NCBI RefSeq assembly: GCF_019645815.1
Contig: NZ_CP080997.1
Coordinates: 4,592,880-4,656,879 of the forward strand
Direction: 5' to 3'
DNA from: Mycolicibacter heraklionensis
GTDB lineage: Bacteria; Actinomycetota; Actinomycetes; Mycobacteriales; Mycobacteriaceae
DNA length: 64,000 bases
The notes below the pieces were generated by a model, which was not told the DNA's origin, made no database searches, and worked only from the letters and a program-made list of their open reading frames with translations. A program made the translations under genes and the position numbers. This document shows positions 33,060-42,385 of the stretch, one piece after another; position 1 is the first letter of the stretch, and each line of letters starts with the position of its first letter.

Positions 33060-34164
33060 CCGACCAGGGCTTGAACGGGTTCACCGCGAACTGGATCACC
33101 CGATAGGGCGCGCGGTCTCGCGGCTGGGTGTTCCATTGGCTGACGAACACCCGCAGCTCGTCCAGCGTCGATCCCGGTGAGATGTAGCCGCCGTAGGGCT
33201 GGGCCAGCCGGTTGTCGAACGGCGAGGGCAGGGTCTCGACGGGCACCGGCGGATCCGGCCACTCGGCGTGCTGCACCACCGTGGTCACCGGCGCGGTCCC
33301 CAACCCGGTCGGTTCGTAGGCCACCCGCACTTCCATGTTGCCGGTGGTGCCGTTGAAGTAGGACAGCACCGGCTTGCCGTCGATCTGGCGCAGGCTGAGT
33401 TCACCGATCTGGTCGTTCCACAGCGGCGTGGGCGCGTGTCCCCAACCCGCGGTGGCCGACCAGCCCTGCCAGGCCGACCGGTCGGTGAACTTGGCCGGGG
33501 CGACCCGGTACAGCGTCACCGAAGCGCTGCGGTCAAAGTTGTTGGCCACGATGTACACCCAGCCGGTGGCCGAGTCCGGCGTCGGAACCGGGTCGTAGTA
33601 GCCGCTGATCTGGGACTGACCGTGATCCTGGTAGGAGGCGGGCCGCACCGATCCCGGCACCGTCTGCCAACCCGGTTGCGCCGGATCGGCTTTCACCAAC
33701 CGTGAGCTTTGCGGCACCAGCATCTTGGCGGTGGTCACCATCAGATAGTTGGTCCGGTTGATCGAGACGATCCCGGCCGGCAGCTGCGTGCAACCGGGCG
33801 GCGCCGGGTCGGCCAGCAACGGTTTGTCCACCCCGAGCACCCCGGTGTAGCGCACCCCCTCGGAGTCGTCGACCGAATCGGGGTCGGCGCGCAGCGCGAT
33901 CGGCGAATACCAGCCGCCGTACCCGACGCCCTGGCCGGCGAAGCTGTCCCCGCAGATCTGCAGTACCGCGGTGGGGAACTCCATGAACTCACACAGGTCG
34001 GTGGCGCCGATACCGTAATCGCCGGTGGGCGTTCCCGTTCCGGCGTTGGGGCCGATCCGAACCACTTGGCCTTCGGCCAGCGGCCACAGCACCGGACGTG
34101 GGATGGGCGCGGGCGGCTCGGCATGCGCGACCCACGGGCCGGTCATCAACGCCACCATGGCCAT
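33052..34164 (-). CDS. exported DUF4185 protein (Rv3707c-like)
   Basis: An exported protein (370 residues from the ATG at 34164; signal MAMVALMTGPWVAHA then EPPAP). The mature part has beta-propeller-like repeats typical of DUF4185: TDLCEFMEF, GYGGWYSPIAL, TGWVYIVANNFDRS, GYISPGSTLDELRVFVSQWN. A sugar-binding or glycan-hydrolase-like role has been suggested for related folds, but the substrate is unknown. A GTG at 34224 would lengthen it by 20 residues, yet that stretch forms the stem of the hairpin that probably ends the ask-asd transcript, so I prefer 34164. Synteny matches Rv3707c. Confidence 0.75.
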   Translation of the reverse strand: MAMVALMTGPWVAHAEPPAPIPRPVLWPLAEGQVVRIGPNAGTGTPTGDYGIGATDLCEFMEFPTAVLQICGDSFAGQGVGYGGWYSPIALRADPDSVDDSEGVRYTGVLGVDKPLLADPAPPGCTQLPAGIVSINRTNYLMVTTAKMLVPQSSRLVKADPAQPGWQTVPGSVRPASYQDHGQSQISGYYDPVPTPDSATGWVYIVANNFDRSASVTLYRVAPAKFTDRSAWQGWSATAGWGHAPTPLWNDQIGELSLRQIDGKPVLSYFNGTTGNMEVRVAYEPTGLGTAPVTTVVQHAEWPDPPVPVETLPSPFDNRLAQPYGGYISPGSTLDELRVFVSQWNTQPRDRAPYRVIQFAVNPFKPWSVS

Positions 34165-34185
34165 GCACCCCGCCGAGCGTGTATT

Positions 34186-34217
34186 CAGCCCGAAAAATCG
34201 TGGAAACTTTCGGGCTG
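34186..34217 (-). terminator. hairpin downstream of asd
   Basis: CAGCCCGAAA (34186-34195) and TTTCGGGCTG (34208-34217) are perfect complements with a 12-base loop, 32 bases after the asd stop on the minus strand. No U-run follows. Likely terminator of the ask-asd operon. Confidence 0.5.
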
Positions 34218-34248
34218 AGTGCACGTTCGGCGCCTTGGCAGGGCCGCG

Positions 34249-35295
34249 TCAGGACCCGGAAGATGCAGCCAGCAGCTCGGCGATCTGAATCGTGTTGAGC
34301 GCCGCGCCTTTACGCAGGTTGTCCCCGGAGACGAACAGCGCCAGGCCACGCCCGTCGGGAGCACCCGGGTCAACCCGGATCCGGCCCACCAGCGAGTCGT
34401 CGGCGCCGGCGGCAGCCAGCGGGGTCGGCACGTCGGTCAGCGTCACACCGGGGGCGTCGGCCAGCAGCTCGGCGGCCCGGTGCGGAGACAGCGGCCGGGC
34501 GAACTCGGCGTTGATCGACAGCGAGTGCCCGGTGAACACCGGCACCCGAACGCAGGTGCCGCTCACCAAAAGCTCTGGGATACCGAGGATCTTGCGGCTC
34601 TCGAACCGCAGCTTCTGGTCTTCATCCGTCTCGCCCGAACCGTCGTCGACCAGCGAGCCGGCCAGCGCGATCACGTTGAACGCGATGGGCGCGACGTACT
34701 TGTCCGGTGCCGGGAAGTCCACCGCGCCACCGTCGTGCACCAGTTGCTCGGCGCCGTCGGCGACGGCACGGATCTGGGTGGCCAGCTCCTGCACGCCGGC
34801 CAGCCCGCTGCCCGAGACCGCCTGGTAGGTCGAGACGATCAGCCGGGTGAGGCCGGCCTCGTCGTGCAGCGGCTTGAGCACCGGCATCGCCGCCATGGTG
34901 GTGCAGTTCGGGTTGGCAATGATGCCCTTGGCCAACTTCTTTCCGCGCACGTCGCGATCGAAGTTCACCTCGGAGACCACCAGCGGAATGTCCGGGTCCT
35001 TGCGCCACGCTGACGAGTTGTCGATCACGGTGACCCCGGCGGCGGCGAACCGCGGCGCCTGCACCCGCGACATCGTCGCCCCGGCCGAGAACACCGCGAT
35101 GTCCAGCCCGGACGGGTCAGCGGTCTCGGCGTCCTCGACCTCGATCTCGGCACCGCGGAACGCCAACTTGCGCCCCGCCGAGCGCGCCGAGGCGAAAAAC
35201 CGGACCTCGTCGGCGGGAAAGTTGCGTTCCTCCAACAGAGTCCGCATCACCTGGCCGACCTGACCGGTCGCACCGACTACACCGATGGCAACCAT
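34249..35295 (-). CDS. asd: aspartate-semialdehyde dehydrogenase
   Basis: NADPH-dependent reduction of aspartyl phosphate to aspartate semialdehyde, shared by the lysine/diaminopimelate, threonine and methionine routes; diaminopimelate also feeds the cell wall. The 348-residue enzyme has GVVGATGQVGQVM (nucleotide binding, residues 5-17), the catalytic Cys131 in NPNCTTM, and the catalytic His in RVPVFTGHS. It starts one base after the ask stop, so ask-asd form an operon. Confidence 0.97.
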   Translation of the reverse strand: MVAIGVVGATGQVGQVMRTLLEERNFPADEVRFFASARSAGRKLAFRGAEIEVEDAETADPSGLDIAVFSAGATMSRVQAPRFAAAGVTVIDNSSAWRKDPDIPLVVSEVNFDRDVRGKKLAKGIIANPNCTTMAAMPVLKPLHDEAGLTRLIVSTYQAVSGSGLAGVQELATQIRAVADGAEQLVHDGGAVDFPAPDKYVAPIAFNVIALAGSLVDDGSGETDEDQKLRFESRKILGIPELLVSGTCVRVPVFTGHSLSINAEFARPLSPHRAAELLADAPGVTLTDVPTPLAAAGADDSLVGRIRVDPGAPDGRGLALFVSGDNLRKGAALNTIQIAELLAASSGS

Positions 35296-35296
35296 G

Positions 35297-36562
<1,266 letters not shown>

Positions 36563-36757
36563 GGTCGTCCTTTCGGAGTCTGGGAATGCAGACAACAGGA
36601 TACGTGGGCCCACTCGGCGACGATGCGGCCGTGCTGGCGTACCAGGTGACGATACTGGCCACCCCGGTACAAGCTAACGGGATACCGGAAAACGCGATGG
36701 CACGCGTTTCCCGGGTCGAGGAACAGCAGCCCGGGATACCGGGCACAGCTCAGCTGC

Positions 36758-37216
36758 CTAGGTGTTGAAAACGTCGGCCGGACCCCACAGCTGAAAATCG
36801 CCGAACGGGGAGATGAGCAGATCCGCTCCGCCAATGCCGGTCAGCGGAGTCTCCAGCCATTCGTTCTCCCAACCGCCACCGAAGTTCATCAGGTCGATGG
36901 TCACGCCGCCATCGATCGCGAGGATGTCGTTGGTGAAGAATGCGGAGGCTGTGTGGGTGTCCAGGCCGCTCAGGACGGTGTCGTAATCGATCCGCTGCGT
37001 GTCGACGATGTACGGGTTCCACTCTTCGGTGCCGGTGACCACCGTCGGGGAGTATGGGGTGTTGCCCGCCACTTCGGAGGGACGCGAGGTGTACGGGTTC
37101 GGCACGAAATAGATCTCGTCAGCCCCTGCCACACCGACCGACAGGAATCCGGCAGTCAGCAGCGCACCGGCGGCCGCACCCAGCGCTGGGGCTATACGGT
37201 GTTGAGTGGTACGCAT
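36758..37216 (-). CDS. exported protein of unknown function
   Basis: A 152-residue exported protein with signal MRTTQHRIAPALGAAAGALLTAGFLSVGVA then GADEIYFVPNPYTSRP. The mature part has no Cys, and repeated short turns of Asn, Asp and Gly, ending GFGDFQLWGPADVF-like sequence. I do not recognise it beyond resemblance to small secreted mycobacterial proteins. It is between the divergent ask and leuA transcription units, and a copy of the ACGTC-N8-CAGGGAAAACCC motif is 22-46 bases upstream. Confidence 0.65.
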   Translation of the reverse strand: MRTTQHRIAPALGAAAGALLTAGFLSVGVAGADEIYFVPNPYTSRPSEVAGNTPYSPTVVTGTEEWNPYIVDTQRIDYDTVLSGLDTHTASAFFTNDILAIDGGVTIDLMNFGGGWENEWLETPLTGIGGADLLISPFGDFQLWGPADVFNT

Positions 37217-37237
37217 GCTTCCCCCTAATGTTTCTCT

Positions 37238-37262
37238 GGGTTTTCCCTGAGAGCTAGGACGT
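37238..37262 (-). promoter_or_regulatory. ACGTC-N8-CAGGGAAAACCC motif, copy 2
   Basis: On the minus strand ACGTC (37262-37258), 8 bases, then CAGGGAAAACCC (37249-37238), exactly the spacing seen at 32214-32238. Confidence 0.5.
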
Positions 37263-37357
37263 TTTTATCGACCGCTCTCCCGGCGGGTCAACACCTGGTT
37301 CCCCTCAGTGGAACGGCCGGTGGTCCGCCCGAGCATCGCGACCGTTTGCCCGAGAGT

Positions 37358-37385
37358 TTGGCGCCCGGCCGGTAGGCGCTACACT
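37358..37385 (+). promoter_or_regulatory. putative promoter of the leuA leader
   Basis: TTGGCG (37358-37363), 16-base spacer, TACACT (37380-37385). Transcription would start at or near the GTG at 37393, making a leaderless leader-peptide mRNA, common in mycobacteria. Confidence 0.5.
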
Positions 37386-37392
37386 GGCCGAC

Positions 37393-37434
37393 GTGCTGCG
37401 CGCGCTCCTGCTCGGACGCCGCGACGGGGTCTGA
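37393..37434 (+). CDS. leuL: leu operon leader peptide
   Basis: GTG-started 13-residue peptide MLRALLLGRRDGV with four Leu codons (positions 2, 5, 6, 7), ending 84 bases before leuA. Leucine-rich leaders before leuA are known in actinobacteria and sense charged tRNA-Leu by ribosome stalling. Not detectable as a normal gene by length, but codon content and position are diagnostic. Confidence 0.7.
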   Translation: MLRALLLGRRDGV

Positions 37435-37478
37435 CCAAGACCGGCCTCCCGTCGCGGGTTTCGTCGATGCGCCGGTCT
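37419..37478 (+). promoter_or_regulatory. leuA attenuator: mutually exclusive hairpins
   Basis: Hairpin 1 pairs CCGCGACGGG (37419-37428, end of the leader peptide) with CCCGTCGCGG (37448-37457). Hairpin 2 pairs AGACCGGC (37438-37445) with GCCGGTCT (37471-37478), whose loop contains the 3' half of hairpin 1. Both cannot form together, so a ribosome stalled on the Leu codons would shift the fold. No U-run follows, so control may be Rho-dependent or at translation. Confidence 0.6.
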
Positions 37479-37518
37479 GAGTCCCCTGGACAAGCCCTGA
37501 CAAGCCGGAGCGAACATC

Positions 37519-39327
37519 GTGACCACCTTTTCCAGCCCTGACGCCTTCACGTCGGGCCGCAGCATCACCAAACCCGCCGGGCCGCGAGGCCCCGGACAGC
37601 CCGCCTGGAACCCCCAGCGCGGCTCGGCCATGCCGGTCAACCGTTACCGCAGCTTCGCCGACGAGGTCGAATCCATCACGCTGCCCGACCGCACCTGGCC
37701 GGACCGCGTCATCGAGCGCGCCCCGCTGTGGTGTGCGGTCGACCTGCGCGACGGCAACCAGGCGCTGATCGACCCGATGAGCCCGGCCCGCAAACGCCGG
37801 ATGTTCGACCTGCTGGTTTCTATGGGCTACAAGGAGATCGAGGTCGGCTTCCCGTCGGCCAGCCAGACCGACTTCGACTTCGTCCGCGAGATCATCACCG
37901 ACGGCGCCGTGCCCGACGACGTCACCCTGCAGGTGCTGACCCAGTGCCGTGACGAGCTGATCGAGCGCACCTTCGAGGCCTGCGCGGGCGCCAAGAACGT
38001 GATCGTGCACTTCTACAACTCCACGTCGGTGCTGCAGCGCCGGGTGGTGTTCCGCGCCGACCAGGCAGCGGTGCAGGCCATCGCGGTGGCCGGGGCGCGC
38101 AAGTGCCTGGAAGAGCAGGCCAAGTACCCGGGCACCCGGTGGCGCTACGAGTACTCGCCGGAGTCCTACACCGGAACCGAACTGGAGTACGCCAAGGCGG
38201 TCTGCGACGCCGTCGGCGACGTCATAGCGCCGACGCCGGACAACCCGATCATCTTCAACCTGCCGGCCACCGTGGAGATGGCCACCCCGAACGTCTACGC
38301 CGACTCGATCGAGTGGATGAGCCGCAACCTGAAGCGCCGCGACTCGGTGATCCTGAGCCTGCACCCGCACAACGATCGCGGCACCGCGGTCGCCGCCGCG
38401 GAGCTCGGCTATCAGGCCGGCGCCGACCGGATCGAGGGCTGCCTGTTCGGCAACGGCGAACGCACCGGCAACGTCTGCCTGGTGACGCTGGGCCTGAACC
38501 TGTTCTCACGCGGCGTGGACCCGCAGATCGACTTCTCCAACATCGACGAGATCCGCCGCACCGTCGAGTACTGCAACCAGCTGAACGTGCCCGAGCGTCA
38601 CCCCTACGGCGGCGACCTGGTCTACACAGCGTTCTCCGGCAGTCACCAGGACGCCATCAACAAGGGCCTGGACCAGATGAAGATCGACGCGGACGCGGCC
38701 GACTCCGACGTCGACGACATGCTCTGGCAGGTGCCGTACCTGCCGATCGACCCCCGCGACGTGGGGCGCACCTACGAGGCGGTGATCCGGGTCAACTCGC
38801 AGTCCGGCAAGGGCGGCGTGGCCTATGTGATGAAGACCGACCACGGCCTGGTGCTGCCGCGCCGGCTGCAGATCGAGTTCTCGCGAGTGATCCAGCAACT
38901 GACCGACGGGGAGGGCGGCGAGGTCACGCCGAAGGAGATGTGGGACGCCTTCGCCGACGAGTACCTGAACCCGATCCGTCCGCTGGAGCGGATGCACCAG
39001 AAGCTGCTCGCCGCCGAGACCGACGACGGCACCGACCGTATCGAGGCAGTGGTCAAGGTCGACGGTGTGGAGACCGAGATCACCGGGGCCGGCAACGGCC
39101 CGCTGGCCGCGTTCGTCGACGCACTGAGCCAGGTCGGTGTGCAGGTGCACGTGCTGGACTACTCCGAGCACGCGATGAGCGCCGGTGAAGAAGCCCAGGC
39201 CGCGGCGTACGTGGAAGCGCAGATCGGTGACACGGTCGTCTGGGGCGTCGGGATCGCGCCGTCGATCACCACCGCGTCGCTGCGGGCGGTGGTCTCCGCG
39301 GTGAACCGGGCGGCCCGGCTCGGCTGA
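37519..39327 (+). CDS. leuA: 2-isopropylmalate synthase
   Basis: Condenses acetyl-CoA with 2-oxoisovalerate, first committed step to leucine. The 602-residue, long-form enzyme has DLRDGNQALIDPM, the metal-binding HPHNDRGTAVAAAELGY and EGCLFGNGERTGN motifs, and a C-terminal leucine-feedback domain from about residue 445. The GTG start has GGAG nine bases upstream. The 57-base tandem repeats famous in M. tuberculosis leuA are absent. Confidence 0.97.
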   Translation: MTTFSSPDAFTSGRSITKPAGPRGPGQPAWNPQRGSAMPVNRYRSFADEVESITLPDRTWPDRVIERAPLWCAVDLRDGNQALIDPMSPARKRRMFDLLVSMGYKEIEVGFPSASQTDFDFVREIITDGAVPDDVTLQVLTQCRDELIERTFEACAGAKNVIVHFYNSTSVLQRRVVFRADQAAVQAIAVAGARKCLEEQAKYPGTRWRYEYSPESYTGTELEYAKAVCDAVGDVIAPTPDNPIIFNLPATVEMATPNVYADSIEWMSRNLKRRDSVILSLHPHNDRGTAVAAAELGYQAGADRIEGCLFGNGERTGNVCLVTLGLNLFSRGVDPQIDFSNIDEIRRTVEYCNQLNVPERHPYGGDLVYTAFSGSHQDAINKGLDQMKIDADAADSDVDDMLWQVPYLPIDPRDVGRTYEAVIRVNSQSGKGGVAYVMKTDHGLVLPRRLQIEFSRVIQQLTDGEGGEVTPKEMWDAFADEYLNPIRPLERMHQKLLAAETDDGTDRIEAVVKVDGVETEITGAGNGPLAAFVDALSQVGVQVHVLDYSEHAMSAGEEAQAAAYVEAQIGDTVVWGVGIAPSITTASLRAVVSAVNRAARLG

Positions 39328-39348
39328 CGCGACTACGGGGGGGCAGGT

Positions 39349-39393
39349 ATGACGCGAGTGACGCGATGTCCGGGGATGACAACCCGCTGCTGA
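39349..39393 (+). other. short upstream reading frame overlapping the regulator start
   Basis: ATG 39349 opens a 14-codon frame (MTRVTRCPGM...) ending TGA 39391-39393, inside the next gene. It has a better purine-rich site (GGGGGGGCAGG) than the gene it overlaps, so it may couple or dampen translation of the regulator. Confidence 0.3.
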
Positions 39394-41186
39394 GGGCTGC
39401 CGCCGAACGGATGGCATTCCTGGAGTTCGGCAGGCCGAGCGTCGCGGGCGTCTCCGACCTGGTTGTCGCTTCGTGGGAGCGCAGCCGGGATGCCGGTGTG
39501 GATGTCGTCCGCCCGATCAGCACGTTCACCGATGAGATCGACACCGATTCGCTGTTGGCGCGCTGCGCGCGACCAGTGCTGGACCAGCTGGGCAACGACA
39601 CCTCCGCCGCCAACCTGCCCCTGGCCGTCGGCCTGACCGACCGCAGGGTGCGGGTCGTCCACCGGATCGACTCCTCGTCGACGGCCACGCACCTGTTCGA
39701 CCGAGTCCAGTACGCGCCGGGATTCGACTTCTCGGAGGCGGCCGTGGGCACCAACGGCGCCGGGACTGTCTTCGAGTCAGGCCAAGCCGTCAGCATCGTC
39801 GGCCCGGAGCATTACAGCGAAAGCCTGGAGGGCTTCGCCGCCAGCGGCGCCCCGATCCTCGACCCCGTCACCGGACGCGTCGAGGGCGTCGTGGCAATCG
39901 CCACGTTGACCCAGGCGTGGAATCCCGTCATGCACATTCTGGTCAAGAACGCCGCGAGAGAGATCAGCCGCAACCTGCTGCTCGACCGCAGCCAGACCCA
40001 GCAGGCCGTCTTCGACGCCTACTTACGGGTGACGGCCCGGTCGGCCCGGGCGGCGGTCTTCGCCTTCGGCGCCGCGCTGCTGATCGCCAGCCCAGCCGCC
40101 CAGCAGATGTTCGATGCCGGCGAACAACAGGTGCTCCGCGACCACGCGACTTTCCTGCTGGCCCGCAGAGAACGCGCCAGCGACACCCTCGTGCTGCCGG
40201 GCAGCCAACGCCTGGTGCGCATACGCGGGACCCGTGTCTTCGCGGGCACGGAGATCGCCGGCATGCTGGTGATCGCCGAACCGGCGACGTCTCGGCGCGC
40301 CGGATCGGTAGGGGCATCCGCCGAGCCCGGCGTGCTTCCGCTCGGACTGACCACGTTGTTCGGCTCACACGAATCGCTGGCCGGCGGTCGCTCTCCGGCG
40401 TGGGTGCGAGCCTGCGACGAGCTACGGGCGGCGCTGGAGAACCAAACTCCGGTGCTGCTGGTTGGCGAGCCCGGGGTGGGTAAGTTCACCCTGGCGACGC
40501 AGCTTTTTCAGTCGGTCTATCCGGGCGCGCGCAGCGTCACGGTCGACGCCGAACAGCTTGCGACGCAAGGCATCGCCGGCCCGCTGCCGGACGATCCGGG
40601 CGGGCCCACGTTGCACATCGCGCGGGACATCGACCGGGCAGACGCGGCCGGCGTCGAAGCGCTGAACGCCTATTTCGCTGCGGTCGAATCGCTCGACTCA
40701 CCCGGATGGATGGTCGCGACGGTGTCGCAGGAACCGTCCGGCTCGACGCCGGCGTTCGATGCGCTACTGGGCCACTTTCATGCCGCGATCACCGTGCCGC
40801 CGCTGCGATACCGCACCGATGATCTGCCGGGCATCACCGCCGCCCTGCTGCGCGGGATCGCACCGGAACGCAAGGTGCGGCTCAGTCCGGCGGCGCACCG
40901 GCTCGTCGGCCGACATTCCTGGCCCGGCAACATCGCTCAGCTACGGGAAGCCCTGGTGCATGCCCTTCGCCAACGCCAGATCGGTGAGATCGCCGACACC
41001 GACCTGCCCGGGTACTGCCAGAGTGTCGCCCGCCGCGCCTTGACTCAGCTCGAAGTCATCGAACGAGACGCGATCGTCGCGGCCCTACGACAGGCAGGCG
41101 ACAACCGGGCCGCTGCCGCCGCGCAACTGGGCATGTCGCGGTCGAGCCTGTACCGGAAGCTGAAGACCTACGGGATCACCACGTAG
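39366..41186 (+). CDS. GAF-AAA-Fis regulator resembling sigma-54 activators (AcoR/MimR-like)
   Basis: A 606-residue regulator: a GAF-like sensor (about 60-210, with GFDFSEAAVGTNGAGT typical of AcoR proteins), an AAA-like domain with Walker A GEPGVGKF (365-372), and a C-terminal Fis helix-turn-helix (about 565-600: NRAAAAAQLGMSRSSLYRKLKTYGI). The AAA domain is eroded: no GAFTGA loop is visible, as expected in actinobacteria that lack sigma-54. Relatives activate monooxygenase or alcohol genes. Its stop overlaps the convergent esterase by 19 bases; the alkB operon lies 5.6 kb downstream. Ligand unknown. Confidence 0.8.
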   Translation: MSGDDNPLLRAAAERMAFLEFGRPSVAGVSDLVVASWERSRDAGVDVVRPISTFTDEIDTDSLLARCARPVLDQLGNDTSAANLPLAVGLTDRRVRVVHRIDSSSTATHLFDRVQYAPGFDFSEAAVGTNGAGTVFESGQAVSIVGPEHYSESLEGFAASGAPILDPVTGRVEGVVAIATLTQAWNPVMHILVKNAAREISRNLLLDRSQTQQAVFDAYLRVTARSARAAVFAFGAALLIASPAAQQMFDAGEQQVLRDHATFLLARRERASDTLVLPGSQRLVRIRGTRVFAGTEIAGMLVIAEPATSRRAGSVGASAEPGVLPLGLTTLFGSHESLAGGRSPAWVRACDELRAALENQTPVLLVGEPGVGKFTLATQLFQSVYPGARSVTVDAEQLATQGIAGPLPDDPGGPTLHIARDIDRADAAGVEALNAYFAAVESLDSPGWMVATVSQEPSGSTPAFDALLGHFHAAITVPPLRYRTDDLPGITAALLRGIAPERKVRLSPAAHRLVGRHSWPGNIAQLREALVHALRQRQIGEIADTDLPGYCQSVARRALTQLEVIERDAIVAALRQAGDNRAAAAAQLGMSRSSLYRKLKTYGITT

Positions 41187-42277
41187 TCGTCGATCCCGTC
41201 CGGGACCGCCATCCAATCGGTCACTTCACGGATGTACTGGCCGATCTGGCGCAACGAGCGGGTGGCCTCCGGCACCATCGAGCCGGCGATCTGGAACACG
41301 TGCATCTGGCCCGGCCACACGCGCAGCTGGACCGGAACGCCCACCCCGGCCAAGCTGTCCGCAACGAGCTTGGCGTCCTGCAACATGGCCTCGGAGCCGG
41401 ACACGTGGATCAGGGTCGGGCACAACCCGGATTCGATGTGGTCAAGCGGTTCGAAGATCTCCTCCGGTGTGCCGTCCACGCTGCGCCGTCTGGCGGCGTG
41501 GGTGACCAGGTCGACCAGCGCGTCGAAGGCCCTGGCCGGGAACATCACATCGGTCCCGATGTTGGGGTGCGCACGCCGGGACGCCTTGGCGATCTGCGCC
41601 AGCGGCGACATGCAGACCAGGGCCGCGGGTTGTTCCGCCTCATCGAGGAGCCGTTGGGCCAGCGCCAGAGCCAGGTAGCCGCCGGCGGAGTCACCGGCCA
41701 ACACGATCTGGTCCGGCGCGTAACCCTGGCTGCGCAACCACTGGTAGCCCTCATAGCAGTCGTCGACCGCGGCGCCTACCGAGTGCTTGGGGATCTTCCG
41801 GTAGTTGACCGCCAAAGCGGGGCTGTCCGCGTACTTCGACAGTGTGGTGATCAGCCGGTGGTGGGTGTTGACTCCGCACGTCATGAAAGCGCCGCCGTGC
41901 AGGTACAGCACGACGCGCCCGGTGCCGTCCGCCGGCAGCACGCCGGCGGCGCGGACCAGCCGTGCCGTACAGCGCGACAACCGGACCGTGTGGTGAACGC
42001 TGCCCGGGGCGGAGGGGACGACCCGGGCAGCGTGGTCCACCAGGCCCCACGGCCATGGCGCCTTCGGCAGCTGACTGCCGATCGCCAAGATGGGCCAGAT
42101 GCTCAGTCGGGCGGCGAGCCCGACAAGTTGGCCGGCCAGGCTGGGACCGTTCTCCATGACCTCGTCCGGCATCGAGGAATACCGCCGGCGAGCCGGGGTC
42201 GACGCGCCTCGACGGGCCCGGCCCCGCAGCGGGGTCACGTCGGCGGTTGCCCGGTCTTCACGTACAGCGGTGGTCAT
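41168..42277 (-). CDS. HSL-type alpha/beta hydrolase (Lip-family esterase)
   Basis: A 369-residue carboxylesterase of the hormone-sensitive lipase family. LYLHGGAFMTCG is the oxyanion-hole HGG motif (about residues 148-159), LAGDSAGGYLALALAQ carries the nucleophile Ser (about 219), and the Asp/His partners fall in CPTLIHVSGSEAMLQD and GQMHVFQ. Probably hydrolyses short-chain esters or lipids, like mycobacterial Lip proteins. No signal peptide is evident. Convergent with the GAF regulator, overlapping by 19 bases. Confidence 0.88.
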   Translation of the reverse strand: MTTAVREDRATADVTPLRGRARRGASTPARRRYSSMPDEVMENGPSLAGQLVGLAARLSIWPILAIGSQLPKAPWPWGLVDHAARVVPSAPGSVHHTVRLSRCTARLVRAAGVLPADGTGRVVLYLHGGAFMTCGVNTHHRLITTLSKYADSPALAVNYRKIPKHSVGAAVDDCYEGYQWLRSQGYAPDQIVLAGDSAGGYLALALAQRLLDEAEQPAALVCMSPLAQIAKASRRAHPNIGTDVMFPARAFDALVDLVTHAARRRSVDGTPEEIFEPLDHIESGLCPTLIHVSGSEAMLQDAKLVADSLAGVGVPVQLRVWPGQMHVFQIAGSMVPEATRSLRQIGQYIREVTDWMAVPDGIDDYVVIP

Positions 42278-42385
42278 CGCGGGACGGCCGATGACCGCAA
42301 ATGTTTCATCACGGTTAACAGCATGGCGTTATCCGTTCATCTGCCGATGTCCCAAATTGGGACACTCGCCGTCGGCCACCAGGGA

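Larger units (their letters stand above)
37217..37518. other. 302-base intergenic region holding the leuA leader
   Basis: Contains, leftward, the motif copy 2 upstream of the exported gene, and rightward a promoter, a leucine-rich leader peptide and overlapping hairpins before leuA (each listed separately). Confidence 0.8.

Noticed and set aside
36679..36742. Direct repeat GGGATACCGG (36679-36688, 36733-36742) upstream of ask
   Set aside because: Ten bases only, no dyad or promoter context; probably chance.
37519..39327. Tandem repeats known from M. tuberculosis leuA
   Set aside because: No 57-base repeat units are present; the coding sequence is continuous.
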